From NCBI GenBank assembly GCA_938048735.1, contig CALIUM010000008.1:20461-84460 (forward strand): a stretch of DNA of 64,000 bases, given 5' to 3'. The position numbers were made by a program, and so were the translations under genes. The notes beneath the pieces are model-generated. The model was not told where the DNA came from and ran no database searches. It saw only the letters and a list, made by a program, of their open reading frames with translations. Positions 51,391-60,106 of this stretch are shown one piece after another; the stretch's first letter is position 1, and every line of letters begins with the position of its first letter. This DNA is from an uncultured archaeon. GTDB lineage: Archaea; Thermoproteota; Bathyarchaeia; TCS64.

Positions 51391-52767
51391 ATGGGTAATA
51401 GAGGTGAAGAATCTGGTGGTAAGGCGGTTCTGCTAGTCGTCGCCCTCTCCTCTTTTCTAACCCCATTCGCGGCCTCTTCTTTTAACTTGGCTCTCCCCTC
51501 TATGGGGAAGGAGCTGATGCTTGATTCGGCCCTTCTGGGCTGGTTGGCCTTATCTTATCTCCTGGCTTCCGCGATATTCCTCGTCCCCTTTGGGAAGCTG
51601 GCCGACATGGTTGGGAGGAAGAGGGTCTTCCTATATGGAACCTTGGTCTTCACGGCCTCCTCTCTGCTTCTGGCATTCTCAATATCGGCTCTCCTCCTCC
51701 CTTTGAGGACTCTGCAGGGGGTTGGAAGCGCGATGCTCTTCGGGACTGGGCCAGCCATACTCGTCTCATCGTCGCCCATGGGGAGGAGAGGGAGGCTGCT
51801 AGGGCTGAATGTGGCCTCGGTCTACCTCGGCCTCTCCTTAGGCCCCTTCCTCGGGGGGGCTCTGACCCAGAGGCTGGGCTGGAGGAGCACCTTTCTCATG
51901 AATGCTGTCCTGGGCCTAGTCATCATCGTCTTCACCACTGCAAGGGTGAGGGGGGAGTGGAGGGGAGCTGGTGGAGGGAGGTTCGACTCCTTTGGATCCC
52001 TTCTATATGGCCTCATACTCATCCTGCTCATATATGGTCTCTCATCCATCCCCTCAGCCCAGAGCCTTCTCCTCCTGGCCTGTGGAGGCCTATTGACCCT
52101 GCTCTTCCTGAACTGGGAGCTGCGGGTGAAGAGCCCAGTCTTAGAGGTGGGGATGTTCACCAAAAACAGGGTTTTCGCCCTCTCCAACCTCGCGGCCCTC
52201 CTGAACTATGGAGCCACCTCAGCCGTGGCCTTCCTGATGAGCTTGTATCTCCAATATCCTAGGGGTTTTGACCCCCAGACTTCTGGGTTGATCCTCCTAT
52301 CTCAGCCCGTGATGCAGGCCACCTTATCCCCCTTGGCTGGGATGCTCTCGGATAGGGTTGAGGCGAGGATACTGGCCTCTGCAGGGATGGGCATCACGAC
52401 CCTGGGCCTCCTCCTCCTCACCCTCCTAGATGAGGCGACGCCGATTGAGACCGTGGTCCTAGACCTATTAATCCTAGGGCTTGGCTTCGCCCTCTTCTCC
52501 TCCCCAAACATGAACGCGGTGATGAGCAGCGTCGAGAAGAGTTTCTACGGGGTAGCCTCGGCGATCCTAGGAACCATGAGGCTTATCGGGCAGATGCTGA
52601 GCATGAGCATAGCCACGACGGCCATCGCCACCTCTACCGGCGGGGGCCTGATAGAGCCCTCGACATATCCCATCCTCATCCAAGCTATGAGGAGCTCCTT
52701 CACAATCTTCTCCATCCTCTGCCTCATCGGAACCCTAGCCTCTACGGTGAGGGGCAGAATGAGATAA
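51391..52767 (+). CDS. MFS drug-efflux-type transporter (DHA2-like)
   Basis: A 458-residue protein with about 14 helices. N-terminal FLTPFAASSFNLALPSMGKE, then motif A KLADMVGRKRVFLYG (loop 2-3), motif C-like GPFLGGALTQRLGWRSTFL (helix 5), which mark proton-linked drug exporters of the 14-helix DHA2 group. The ATG at 51391 follows GGTGAG six bases upstream; the more distal 51337 start lies in the TATA region (GATATATTTT at 51350). The exported compound is unknown. Confidence 0.88.
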   Translation: MGNRGEESGGKAVLLVVALSSFLTPFAASSFNLALPSMGKELMLDSALLGWLALSYLLASAIFLVPFGKLADMVGRKRVFLYGTLVFTASSLLLAFSISALLLPLRTLQGVGSAMLFGTGPAILVSSSPMGRRGRLLGLNVASVYLGLSLGPFLGGALTQRLGWRSTFLMNAVLGLVIIVFTTARVRGEWRGAGGGRFDSFGSLLYGLILILLIYGLSSIPSAQSLLLLACGGLLTLLFLNWELRVKSPVLEVGMFTKNRVFALSNLAALLNYGATSAVAFLMSLYLQYPRGFDPQTSGLILLSQPVMQATLSPLAGMLSDRVEARILASAGMGITTLGLLLLTLLDEATPIETVVLDLLILGLGFALFSSPNMNAVMSSVEKSFYGVASAILGTMRLIGQMLSMSIATTAIATSTGGGLIEPSTYPILIQAMRSSFTIFSILCLIGTLASTVRGRMR

Positions 52768-53080
52768 ACCCCATCTTGGAGGTTGGGTTTCCCCAGAGGT
52801 CTTGTTTATCTCTGAATATCTCCGATTTTGATCGATTTTGATCGATTTTGATGAGCCTCCCGAAACTCCCGGCTTTTAATCCGCCGAGCAGGAGGATGGA
52901 GGTATATGGGTTTCTCCCTCACAGTACTCGGACTGATGGCCGGCATTCTTAGGCTCGTATACTTAGGGTTGGAAATGCCTATTTTAGGCGGGTCTCCATG
53001 CGAAGATTTAAATTGGTAATGGGTGGAAATATAAAAACAAAGAACGGAGAAATAGAAACCAGAGGACAGGTGTATTGGAG
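52768..53080. other. Intergenic region upstream of alba
   Basis: It holds the short tandem repeat described below and, just before the Alba gene, an A-rich TATA-like element (AATATAAAAAC near 53030). No ORF was recognised. Confidence 0.4.
52823..52852. repeat. Three tandem copies of CGATTTTGAT
   Basis: Exact 10-bp units at 52823-52832, 52833-52842 and 52843-52852, between the MFS gene and alba. Helical-turn spacing would place each unit on the same DNA face, so a protein-binding site is possible; it could also be simple slippage. Confidence 0.6.
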
Positions 53081-53356
53081 ATGGAAGGCAAGAACGTTAT
53101 CTATGTGGGGCAGAAGCCTGTGATGAGCTACTGCCTCGCCGTCTTAACCGCCCTTAGGGGCGGTAACACAGAGGTCTCCCTCCTCGCAAGGGGTCGGGCC
53201 ATAAGCAAGGCGGTCGACGTAGCCGAGGTGGTGAGGAACCAGTTCATGAAGGACCTGAAGGTGAAGAACATAAGCATAGGGACGGAGACCTTGGAGACGG
53301 AGGGAGGCTCCTCAAAGAACATCAGCAACATAGAGATAGTCCTGGCTAAAGGCTGA
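53081..53356 (+). CDS. albA: Alba chromatin protein
   Basis: A 91-residue protein of the Alba (Sac10b) family, which coats DNA and RNA as dimers. N terminus [20 protein letters not shown] contains the DNA-contact Lys in the V-GQKP-M loop, then [15 protein letters not shown] and the beta hairpin [18 protein letters not shown]. The ATG at 53081 is preferred because AGGTG lies eight bases upstream; a TTG at 53075 would be too close to it. Single gene. Confidence 0.93.
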   Translation: MEGKNVIYVGQKPVMSYCLAVLTALRGGNTEVSLLARGRAISKAVDVAEVVRNQFMKDLKVKNISIGTETLETEGGSSKNISNIEIVLAKG

Positions 53357-53549
53357 AGACAAGAGAACCAAGCCCTCCCTGAAAAACCGAGGAACTACCT
53401 TTTTCTCCTCACTCCCCCAATATTTAAAAATAATTATATCCGTTTTTGTTATTTAAGATTGAAAGTATTAGATGATTTGTTTTAAGTTATCAGTTTTCAA
53501 ATTCGAAAGGTTAATAGCGTTGGGGCATGACTTATTCACGGGTATTTGA

Positions 53550-54302
53550 ATGCCATACTGTCCTAAGTGTGGTGGAGAGGTCTCTGAGGGGGACCGCTTC
53601 TGTCCATACTGCGGGGAGAGGCTTAAGAGGGAAGAAGGCGGAGTATCTCCTCCGAGTCCAGGGGCTATGGAGCACTTATCCTTCGCCTTCAACCTTGCTT
53701 CAAGAAAACCCATGGTCTTCGCACCCGCAATCCTGGGAGGCGTCGTATCGATGGTCATCTCAGCCCTTGTATCCTTAGCCGGGGGCCTATACCCATGGGG
53801 GTTCACCCCTGGCCTCGGCTATCCCCCGACGCCTAGACTGGCTTCGATCATCATCTTCGCGGGATTGGCATCCATAGTAGGGGCGATAATATCGTATATC
53901 CTCTTCTTCGCCTCCCTAGACATGTCGAGGGATGCCTATTTGGATAGGCCTCTCGACCTCGGGAAGAGCGTGGGCTATGTCCTTCGTAGGTTGGGTACTA
54001 TAGTCGCCGCTTCAATAGTGGGAGCCATCCTGATGGTGACCATCATACTGATCCCGGTGGCCCTACTCATGTTCGTGATCCTGGTCTTCGACGAGACGGG
54101 AATAGGAGACTCGATATCGAAGGCCTTCGGTGTTCTAAGAAAAGAACTGGGCGACATCATAATACTCCTCATAATAGCCATCGCGGGCTCATTCATACTG
54201 GGGCTCATCCCGATGATAGGGAGCCTCCTCTCTTCCGCCTTCAACGTCATAATATCCATAGCCTTCATAGACCTCTACTCATATTACAAGAAGGCTGTCT
54301 GA
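53550..54302 (+). CDS. Zinc-ribbon membrane protein of unknown function
   Basis: A 250-residue protein. MPYCPKCGGEVSEGDRFCPY and CGERLK form a zinc ribbon at the N terminus, followed by about six transmembrane helices (APAILGGVVSMVISALVSLA first). The C-terminal part resembles DUF4013-like archaeal proteins with DAYLDRPLDLGKSVGYVLRR and paired helices, an assignment made from memory. Likely a membrane component of unknown role. Confidence 0.75.
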   Translation: MPYCPKCGGEVSEGDRFCPYCGERLKREEGGVSPPSPGAMEHLSFAFNLASRKPMVFAPAILGGVVSMVISALVSLAGGLYPWGFTPGLGYPPTPRLASIIIFAGLASIVGAIISYILFFASLDMSRDAYLDRPLDLGKSVGYVLRRLGTIVAASIVGAILMVTIILIPVALLMFVILVFDETGIGDSISKAFGVLRKELGDIIILLIIAIAGSFILGLIPMIGSLLSSAFNVIISIAFIDLYSYYKKAV

Positions 54303-54494
54303 GAAAACCAGATCTTTTACTTCGTACATTAGGTTCTTTTAAAGCCATTTTGAGGGATTCATCAAGGCTTGAAGCTCGCCGGCTCACTGGAAGGCGTCAA
54401 AAAGAATGGGCTGTCTTTGTAGATGAGCTAAAGAGCTTAGATATTGAACTGGGGATACCCTGAAATTATTCTTTATAGTTTAATTTGGATCGAT

Positions 54495-55244
54495 ATGGGA
54501 CGCCGCGGCTTTCGACGGTGGATCCTCCTTCTCTCCACGATGAGCGTGCTTTTAGCGGTGCTCATGGTCTATTGGTGGCAGAGGCCTAGCGGCAGCCAGG
54601 GGGAGAGATTGGCGGCCATAGTCGACGGGCTGAGCGAGGAGTTCCCCAATCCGCGCTTCATCTCAGAGGCTTCAAGGATCCTTATGGAGGGTGGATACAG
54701 GGTTGATATCTTCAACACATCCAGCCTGACTGTGGCCTTCTATAGGAGCCTGCCCTCCAAGGGATATGAGATCATAATATTAAGGGTTCACAGCGCCCCG
54801 ATGGATGAGGGGAGGATCCCAGGGGCCGCCCTCTTCACCGGGGAGAAGGGGGAAGGTATGTACATGCTTGAGCAGCTCATGGGATGGGTCAGGATAGCGA
54901 GGACCCTAACAAGGGGTGAGAGGTTCTACGCTGTGACTCCATCATTCCTAGAGGAAGCCCTAGATGGGAGCTTCAAGAACACCACCATCCTCCTGATGAG
55001 CTGCTATGGATCCATAGACGATACATTGGGGAGGGTCCTCACGGAGAGGGGGGCCTATGCCTTCGTCGGATGGACAGACCGGGTCACACCTGAGCACATG
55101 GATAGAGCCGCCGTTATAATCCTAGAGAAGCTGATCGGGAAGCGACTATCCCTAAAGGAGGCGGTGGAGCAGACCGCGAAGACCCTTGGCCCAGATCCAG
55201 TGTATGGAGGGGAGCTGAGGGCCTACTTGAAGAGAGGGGGATGA
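54495..55244 (+). CDS. Membrane-anchored caspase/CHAT-like fold protein
   Basis: About 249 residues: an N-terminal signal/anchor (GRRGFRRW then ILLLSTMSVLLAVLMVYWW) and an extracytoplasmic domain with a His-Cys dyad layout of caspase-fold proteins: IIILRVHSAP (His near residue 101 of this start), then ILLMSCYGSIDDTLGRVLTE (Cys near residue 173) and YAFVGWTDRVTPEHMDRA. CHAT or clostripain-like peptidases have the same order. The alternative start at 54444 adds 17 residues. It stands beside a secreted protein gene (55324). Protease activity is inferred from the dyad only. Confidence 0.6.
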   Translation: MGRRGFRRWILLLSTMSVLLAVLMVYWWQRPSGSQGERLAAIVDGLSEEFPNPRFISEASRILMEGGYRVDIFNTSSLTVAFYRSLPSKGYEIIILRVHSAPMDEGRIPGAALFTGEKGEGMYMLEQLMGWVRIARTLTRGERFYAVTPSFLEEALDGSFKNTTILLMSCYGSIDDTLGRVLTERGAYAFVGWTDRVTPEHMDRAAVIILEKLIGKRLSLKEAVEQTAKTLGPDPVYGGELRAYLKRGG

Positions 55245-55323
55245 AGAGGCTATGAGATGCTCACCAAGGGCTTTATGGAGCTCCTCAAAAGGCTTATGAG
55301 GACCTTTATGGCCCTATCATCCC

Positions 55324-56721
55324 ATGTGCCGAGGATCTAGAAAGCATTATTCCCTTGTCCTTATGGCGGTCATTATATCGGTTCTTTTTCCCCTAAAAAT
55401 CAGCTACGGCTCCGATGGTAAGCCAATAAGCATAGGATCCTTCTCGGACAGGGGGCGAGACATAGATGGGGATGGACTTTTCGACTATCTGGAGATGAGG
55501 ATAGAGGTAAACATCACAACCCCCGGGCTTTACATCGTCGAGGCTGGGAACCTATTAGATCCAGAGGGAAGGCCCATAGATGTAACCGCCTATAGCAGGC
55601 TTCTACTAGAGGCCGGGGAACATGTCATCACCATACTCATGGACGGGAGGAGGATCCGCTCCTCAGGCTTAAACCCGAGCAGGGTCTCATATATAGGGGT
55701 TATAAGCGGGGATTATAGGGAGGCCGACTTCTTAAGCAATGCATCCCTCTCCAGGGAGTATGGCTTCGAGGAGTTCGAGCCACCCCCGAAGTACAGCTTG
55801 GGCGTAGCCGAAGGGAGCTGGATGCTCTATAAGGTCCTCCCCGTAAGCTCCCCGGATGTGAGAGCTGGGCCTGGAAATCTCCCGAGGGAGATAATGATCA
55901 GGGTGGCAGGGATAAAGGGAAGTTTGATCTCCTTGGAGATGGTGTTCAACTTCGAGGGAGGAGCCACATCCCGCGAGGTGGTGGAGGGCTACTTGGAGAG
56001 GGAGAGCCAGATCTTCCCATTCATCATCCCCTCCAACCTCACCCCGGGAGCCTCCTTCGGCCTCTCCCCTAGCTCTAGGCTCGGGGAAGGGGGCTCGGAG
56101 GAGGTGCTGGGGAAGAAACGGGAGGTGAACAGGTTCAGGGGTGAGAACACCTTCATACAGGGAAATGTAGAGGTGAGGTATGTTGAGGACTATGTGTGGG
56201 ATAGGGTGACCGGTGTCCTACTCAGGTCTTGGATAAATATGACCCTAACCGATATGTTAACCGGAGAGACCGGGTACAGCAACGTCTCATTCACCATCCT
56301 TAAGACCAACCTAATACCCCAGAGGACGAGCATCAGGCTTGAGGCCCCCCAGAGTGTCGAACTTGGAAAACCCTTCAACATAACAGCTCTATTAACAAAC
56401 TCCTTTAAAGAGGGGATGGAAGGAGAAGAGATAATTTTAAAGAGTGTGGATGAAGGTGCGGAGATCGGTAAGGCTAGAACAGATAGTAAGGGGGAGATAA
56501 GATTAGATTATACTCCAAAGGCCGCTGGAAGGCTCCTCATAAAGGCGGTATATAAGGGATCAGAGGAATATGAGGCCTCTGAGGAGGCGATTGAGATTGA
56601 GGTCAAATCCCCACTCACCCTCCTCACCCCAGCACTAACAGCCATAGGGATAGCCTCATCCATCATCATCCTCTTCATCTATGGGAGGAGGAGAGTTCCA
56701 ATCCCAGCCGGCCTGAGGTGA
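55324..56721 (+). CDS. Secreted, membrane-anchored protein with calcium-loop and Ig-like domain
   Basis: A 465-residue protein with a signal peptide (residues about 1-30), then SDRGRDIDGDGLFDYLEMRI, a D-x-D-x-DG calcium-type loop, a beta-rich middle part, and residues about 345-430 as an Ig/bacterial-Ig-like domain (SVELGKPFNITALLTN, EIRLDYTPKAAGRLLIKAVY). A C-terminal helix (ALTAIGIASSIIILFIYG) ends in RRR, a stop-transfer signal. Likely cell-surface. Just downstream of the caspase-like gene, same strand. Confidence 0.7.
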   Translation: MCRGSRKHYSLVLMAVIISVLFPLKISYGSDGKPISIGSFSDRGRDIDGDGLFDYLEMRIEVNITTPGLYIVEAGNLLDPEGRPIDVTAYSRLLLEAGEHVITILMDGRRIRSSGLNPSRVSYIGVISGDYREADFLSNASLSREYGFEEFEPPPKYSLGVAEGSWMLYKVLPVSSPDVRAGPGNLPREIMIRVAGIKGSLISLEMVFNFEGGATSREVVEGYLERESQIFPFIIPSNLTPGASFGLSPSSRLGEGGSEEVLGKKREVNRFRGENTFIQGNVEVRYVEDYVWDRVTGVLLRSWINMTLTDMLTGETGYSNVSFTILKTNLIPQRTSIRLEAPQSVELGKPFNITALLTNSFKEGMEGEEIILKSVDEGAEIGKARTDSKGEIRLDYTPKAAGRLLIKAVYKGSEEYEASEEAIEIEVKSPLTLLTPALTAIGIASSIIILFIYGRRRVPIPAGLR

Positions 56722-56814
56722 GCCGCCCAGCTCAAAACGATGATGGAAAAGAGCGCTAATAAAGATGTTTTTAGATCGATATATTTTCAACACATCATAA
56801 CTATAATCTTTTGT

Positions 56815-57198
56815 TTAACCTTTATATTTTACTGCTATCTTCTCCCCGTTTTTCACTCTCTTGAAGATTTTTGGGTCTCCTTTAACCCTTCCGAAGACGT
56901 TTACTGGGCTGTAGGCCCTAGGCTCACTACCCCTGCTGATAGGGGTCGGACCGAAGAATATACATAAGGCCCTGCCCGGAGGCCAGTATGCCACATCCCC
57001 AACCTCTAACACCTCCTGAGGGTTCTCCTCCCCAATCCTGACCGGTACCTCGAAGTATATCTCCTCCCCCCACCTGTTCGCAACCCCTTCTACTGGAAGA
57101 GCTTTCATGATGGCCTCAGCTGTCCTAGGGTTTCTCTCCCGAAGAACCTCGACCTCAACCTCGCCAATACTTCTCGAGATTATCTTGATTTGATGCAT
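56815..57198 (-). CDS. Cyclophilin-like fold protein (TM1367/DUF369 type)
   Basis: A 127-residue protein with the TM1367-like beta-barrel pattern: AEAIMKALPVEGVANRWGEE, YFEVPVRIGEENPQ, VGDVAYWPPGRALCIFFGPT and SPVNVFGRV. The family has a cyclophilin-like fold but unclear enzymatic activity. It is convergent with the preceding gene. Confidence 0.8.
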   Translation of the reverse strand: MHQIKIISRSIGEVEVEVLRERNPRTAEAIMKALPVEGVANRWGEEIYFEVPVRIGEENPQEVLEVGDVAYWPPGRALCIFFGPTPISRGSEPRAYSPVNVFGRVKGDPKIFKRVKNGEKIAVKYKG

Positions 57199-57943
57199 AT
57201 TTATAACCTCGAATAGGTCAACGAATTATTAATCCTATAGAGCGATTTAAAAGCTTCATATCGAAGAAGCCCTTTAGGTCGGATTTAGCTCCGGGTCTGA
57301 AGTGGGGCATAGTCACCCCTAACTTATAATCATGACTGATCACTTGACGGAGGGATCAACGGGCTGCAGATCTTCCAGATAAAATCTCTTCTAGAAGACC
57401 TCTGGAAAGACCTCTGGTGAATTATCCCCTTTACCCTTCCCCCCGACGCTTTTAAGGTATGCATAAGCTTCATTTTATCTCGCCTCTGCCGTTAGGGCCT
57501 TGTATCACCGACCACCGAGGTAGTCACTTCTCCCTAACCCCTCATCCTAATCCCAATCCCCCTTAGAGGAGAGGGTTCAATTCCTTAAAGGAATGTTTTG
57601 TGAGGATGTTGGGCGAGGTTGTGAAAAGCTCCTGCCAAGGAGGATGGCGAAAATTGGAGATTCTAGAGGATCAAGTCCTTGTTAGGCGTGACGGCTTGGA
57701 GCCCCTCGGCCCATAAGCCGATACAATTAGGGTAACCCTAATGAGGCATAGCTAAATTTACTATAGGCCCTTTAAGCGGTTAACATCAAGGATCTAAAAA
57801 CCAACTCTAACTAAACAAATAATTCTCTGGTAAATGATCTTCAGCATATTTAATTCACCTTTAGCATTACAAGTTGAGGTAGTATAAGGTTGACCAAAAA
57901 ACTTATTAGTATAAAGAAAAATCTAATCGAAGGTGATAGATAG
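57199..57943. other. 745-base interval with a possible IS605 right-end remnant
   Basis: No coding frame of note. Near 57690-57722 the sequence CGGCTTGGAGCCCCTCGGCC is followed by CATAAGCCG, which forms a CGGCTT/AAGCCG-type hairpin with an AGCCCCT segment like the right ends and guide-RNA scaffolds of archaeal IS605/TnpB elements. No TnpB remnant is attached, so this is only suggestive. The final 100 bases are AT-rich and likely contain the promoter of the next gene. Confidence 0.3.
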
Positions 57944-58273
57944 ATGGAGAGAGTTAATGAATTTCAGAGAGCCTTAGTACAGCTGAGGCGTCAAAACCCG
58001 GAAAAGGTCGCAGCGATCCTGGATTTCATAAGAAAGGTGGAGGAAAAAGGGGCTCTCGATGTAAAGACTAAAGAGTTGATAGCTCTGGCCGCGGGGATCG
58101 TAAGGCACTGCGAGTGGTGCATCGCATACCACGTGAAGGGGGCGAGGGATGCAGGGGCTACAAGAGATGAGATCCTTGAGGCAGCATGGGTAGCTGTCAT
58201 GATGGATGGGACCCCTGGGCTAGCACACCTGGTCCCAGTACTACAGGCGATGGAGGATTTCATCGTCGAATAG
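57944..58273 (+). CDS. Carboxymuconolactone decarboxylase (AhpD-like) family protein
   Basis: A 109-residue CMD-family protein. RHCEWCIAYHVKGARDAGAT (near residues 49-68) has the CxxC and following His of the AhpD-type peroxidase/disulfide site, and KELIALAAGI and EILEAAWVAVMMDG frame it. These small proteins form hexamers and act in peroxide or disulfide chemistry; the exact partner is unknown. The ATG is preceded by an AGGTGATAG Shine-Dalgarno. Confidence 0.88.
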   Translation: MERVNEFQRALVQLRRQNPEKVAAILDFIRKVEEKGALDVKTKELIALAAGIVRHCEWCIAYHVKGARDAGATRDEILEAAWVAVMMDGTPGLAHLVPVLQAMEDFIVE

Positions 58274-58285
58274 TGGGGAAGGGTT

Positions 58286-58528
58286 TTATGCCCCTACAAA
58301 TTCAACATAAAAACTCATTCCAATAATTATTAGAGAAACCGCGACTACATTATGAGTAAAAAATGTGACAATAGCAAGGGAAGGAGTTGAAATAAAATAG
58401 TTTATATATCTCAGAAATGATGTATTTTCAAGGTAGGCCAAAGCAAGGAAAAGGGCAAAGACGCAGCCAAGAATTGCAGTTCTAACTTTTTTGTTTATCG
58501 ATCCCTCAGCTTTAATACCCTTTAACAT
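58286..58528 (-). CDS. Short SpoIIM-like membrane protein, probably truncated
   Basis: An 80-residue protein with two or three helices. The arrangement NKKVRTAILGCVFALFLALA then a loop and TFFTHNVVAVSLIIIGMSFY resembles the N-terminal half of SpoIIM/DUF95-type membrane proteins (about 180-200 residues, where the F-x-x-N-x-x-(V/A) motif starts the second helix). It stops at the convergent CMD gene, so the C-terminal half is lost or never present. Confidence 0.45.
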   Translation of the reverse strand: MLKGIKAEGSINKKVRTAILGCVFALFLALAYLENTSFLRYINYFISTPSLAIVTFFTHNVVAVSLIIIGMSFYVEFVGA

Positions 58529-58602
58529 ATCCTAAAATGATGTCGAGCTACCAATTTTTACCTTTCGTGGAACTGGGATATAGAGTCGGATGGGTTTTGT
58601 TT

Positions 58603-59685
58603 CTACTCCCTCCAGACCCTCCTGAAGAGGTTGAGGAAGTTCAGGCCCAGGATCTTCTTCACCTCCAAATCCGAGTAGCCCCTGGCGACGAGGCCCTTGG
58701 TCAGGTTCGGCATATGCTCCAGCCACCCATATCCCCACTCCTTTGTCATGGGGGTGTGATAGGTCCTGTCAATTCGATCTGGATAGCGCTTGATGTAGGC
58801 GAGCCTCGTCACGGAGTTCCTGAAGTCCACGTCGGAGCCGAAGCCGACATGGTCCACCCCCACGAGGTCCACCGCATAGTCGATCTGGTCTAGGGTGTCG
58901 TCGGTGAGGGTTGAGGGGCCGGCCCTCTTGGCGAAGAATGGTGTGATCCCGATGACTCCCCCCTTCTCGGCGCATGCCTTCAAAGCCTCGTCGGTCTTCC
59001 CCCTCCTCCTAGCATACTCGAGGAAGGCCTCTCTCCCCGCCCAGGTGGCGTAGGGGCTCAGCTCCATCGGGGTGGAGCTCCTGGGGCAGACATGGGTGAA
59101 GGCCACGGGGTCCTTCGAGAGTTCTATGGCCTCTAGGGTTGATCGGTCTCCCACATGGCTCAGGTCTATGAGAACTCCCCTCCGGTTCATCGCCTCTATC
59201 AGGGCCACGCCGAAGTTGCTGAGGCCCGCGTCGGTCCTCTCAACGCAGCCGTCCGCGGCCTCATTCCTCTCATTGTAGCTCAGCTGGATTATCCTGACGC
59301 CCCAATCCCAGGCCAGATCCAGGAACCCGAGTTTCCCCTCTAGGAAGCTGCTGTTCTGGGGGCCGAAGATTATCCCATGCTTCCCCTCCCCCTTAGCCCG
59401 TTCAATGTCCGAGGCCCTCCTAACCAGCAAAGCCTTCTCCCCATGCTTCTCTATCCATTCTTGGTACTCGGAGAGTTCCCTCAACGCCTCGCCCATACTC
59501 CTCTGCATGCATACAGTCGCGTTACTCGCGGTTATCCCACCCCTCAACATGTCATCTATCCAGATGTCCTCCCCGACATAGTGGATGAAGGGGACTATGC
59601 TGGCGTCGATGACGATAGCCTCCCTATGAAGAGCAAGGGCGTGCTCCTCCTCATCCCTACTAAGTTCAAGATAGCTCCTCAACAT
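58603..59685 (-). CDS. Membrane dipeptidase (renal dipeptidase, M19)
   Basis: A 360-residue zinc amidohydrolase: IVIDASIVPFIHYVGEDIWI near the N terminus in place of the usual HND-type motif, IIFGPQNSS, RIIQLSYNERNEAADGCVER, LIDLSHVGDRSTLEA (zinc ligand His), VAFTHVCPRS (zinc ligand His), VGVDHVGFGSDVDF (ligand Asp). The usual H-x-D N-terminal site is altered (IDASIVPFIHYV), so substrate class may differ from classic dipeptidases. It reads away from the SpoIIM-like gene. Confidence 0.88.
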   Translation of the reverse strand: MLRSYLELSRDEEEHALALHREAIVIDASIVPFIHYVGEDIWIDDMLRGGITASNATVCMQRSMGEALRELSEYQEWIEKHGEKALLVRRASDIERAKGEGKHGIIFGPQNSSFLEGKLGFLDLAWDWGVRIIQLSYNERNEAADGCVERTDAGLSNFGVALIEAMNRRGVLIDLSHVGDRSTLEAIELSKDPVAFTHVCPRSSTPMELSPYATWAGREAFLEYARRRGKTDEALKACAEKGGVIGITPFFAKRAGPSTLTDDTLDQIDYAVDLVGVDHVGFGSDVDFRNSVTRLAYIKRYPDRIDRTYHTPMTKEWGYGWLEHMPNLTKGLVARGYSDLEVKKILGLNFLNLFRRVWRE

Positions 59686-60106
59686 AACCCCATAAAACCA
59701 TTACACATGCTCTTTAAAAGCTTCTATAATGCCTGACTTCTTAGAAAAACCCGATTAAATGGCAATAAGTTAAATCCTAAAATCTTCATCAAGCTGAATC
59801 CTTGGCTAATCTATGAGGCAAGGATGGCTGGACTACCTCTTTAGAACTCCTTAACATCATCGATGTAACTCTCGATCTTCAATACATCCTCTTTAACTTC
59901 CTCTGGAAGACCCACCATAGAAGCAAATCTCGTGAAGGTAATGCTCCCTTGCACCAAACCTTTCAGGGAAATCCCTAGCCCTTATGGAAGGCCCCCCAAC
60001 CCCAAGGATTTCAGAGCCAGCCTCCACTCCCTATGCGACCTGATCTCTTGGTCGCTTCATACCACTATTAGAAAAAAATTTAAAAGAGTAAATTAGTTAA
60101 AACTTG
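59686..60106. other. Intergenic region with an eroded coding relic
   Basis: Minus-strand sequence at about 59841-60050 reads SDQEIRSHREWRLALKSLGLG and, after a stop and a gap, GLVQGSITFTRFASMVGLPE and so on to IDDVKEF-stop. It ends like a short regulatory or antitoxin gene but I cannot name it. Right of it, a TATA element (AATTTAAAAG, 60078-60087) drives the metzincin gene, apparently leaderless. Confidence 0.35.
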
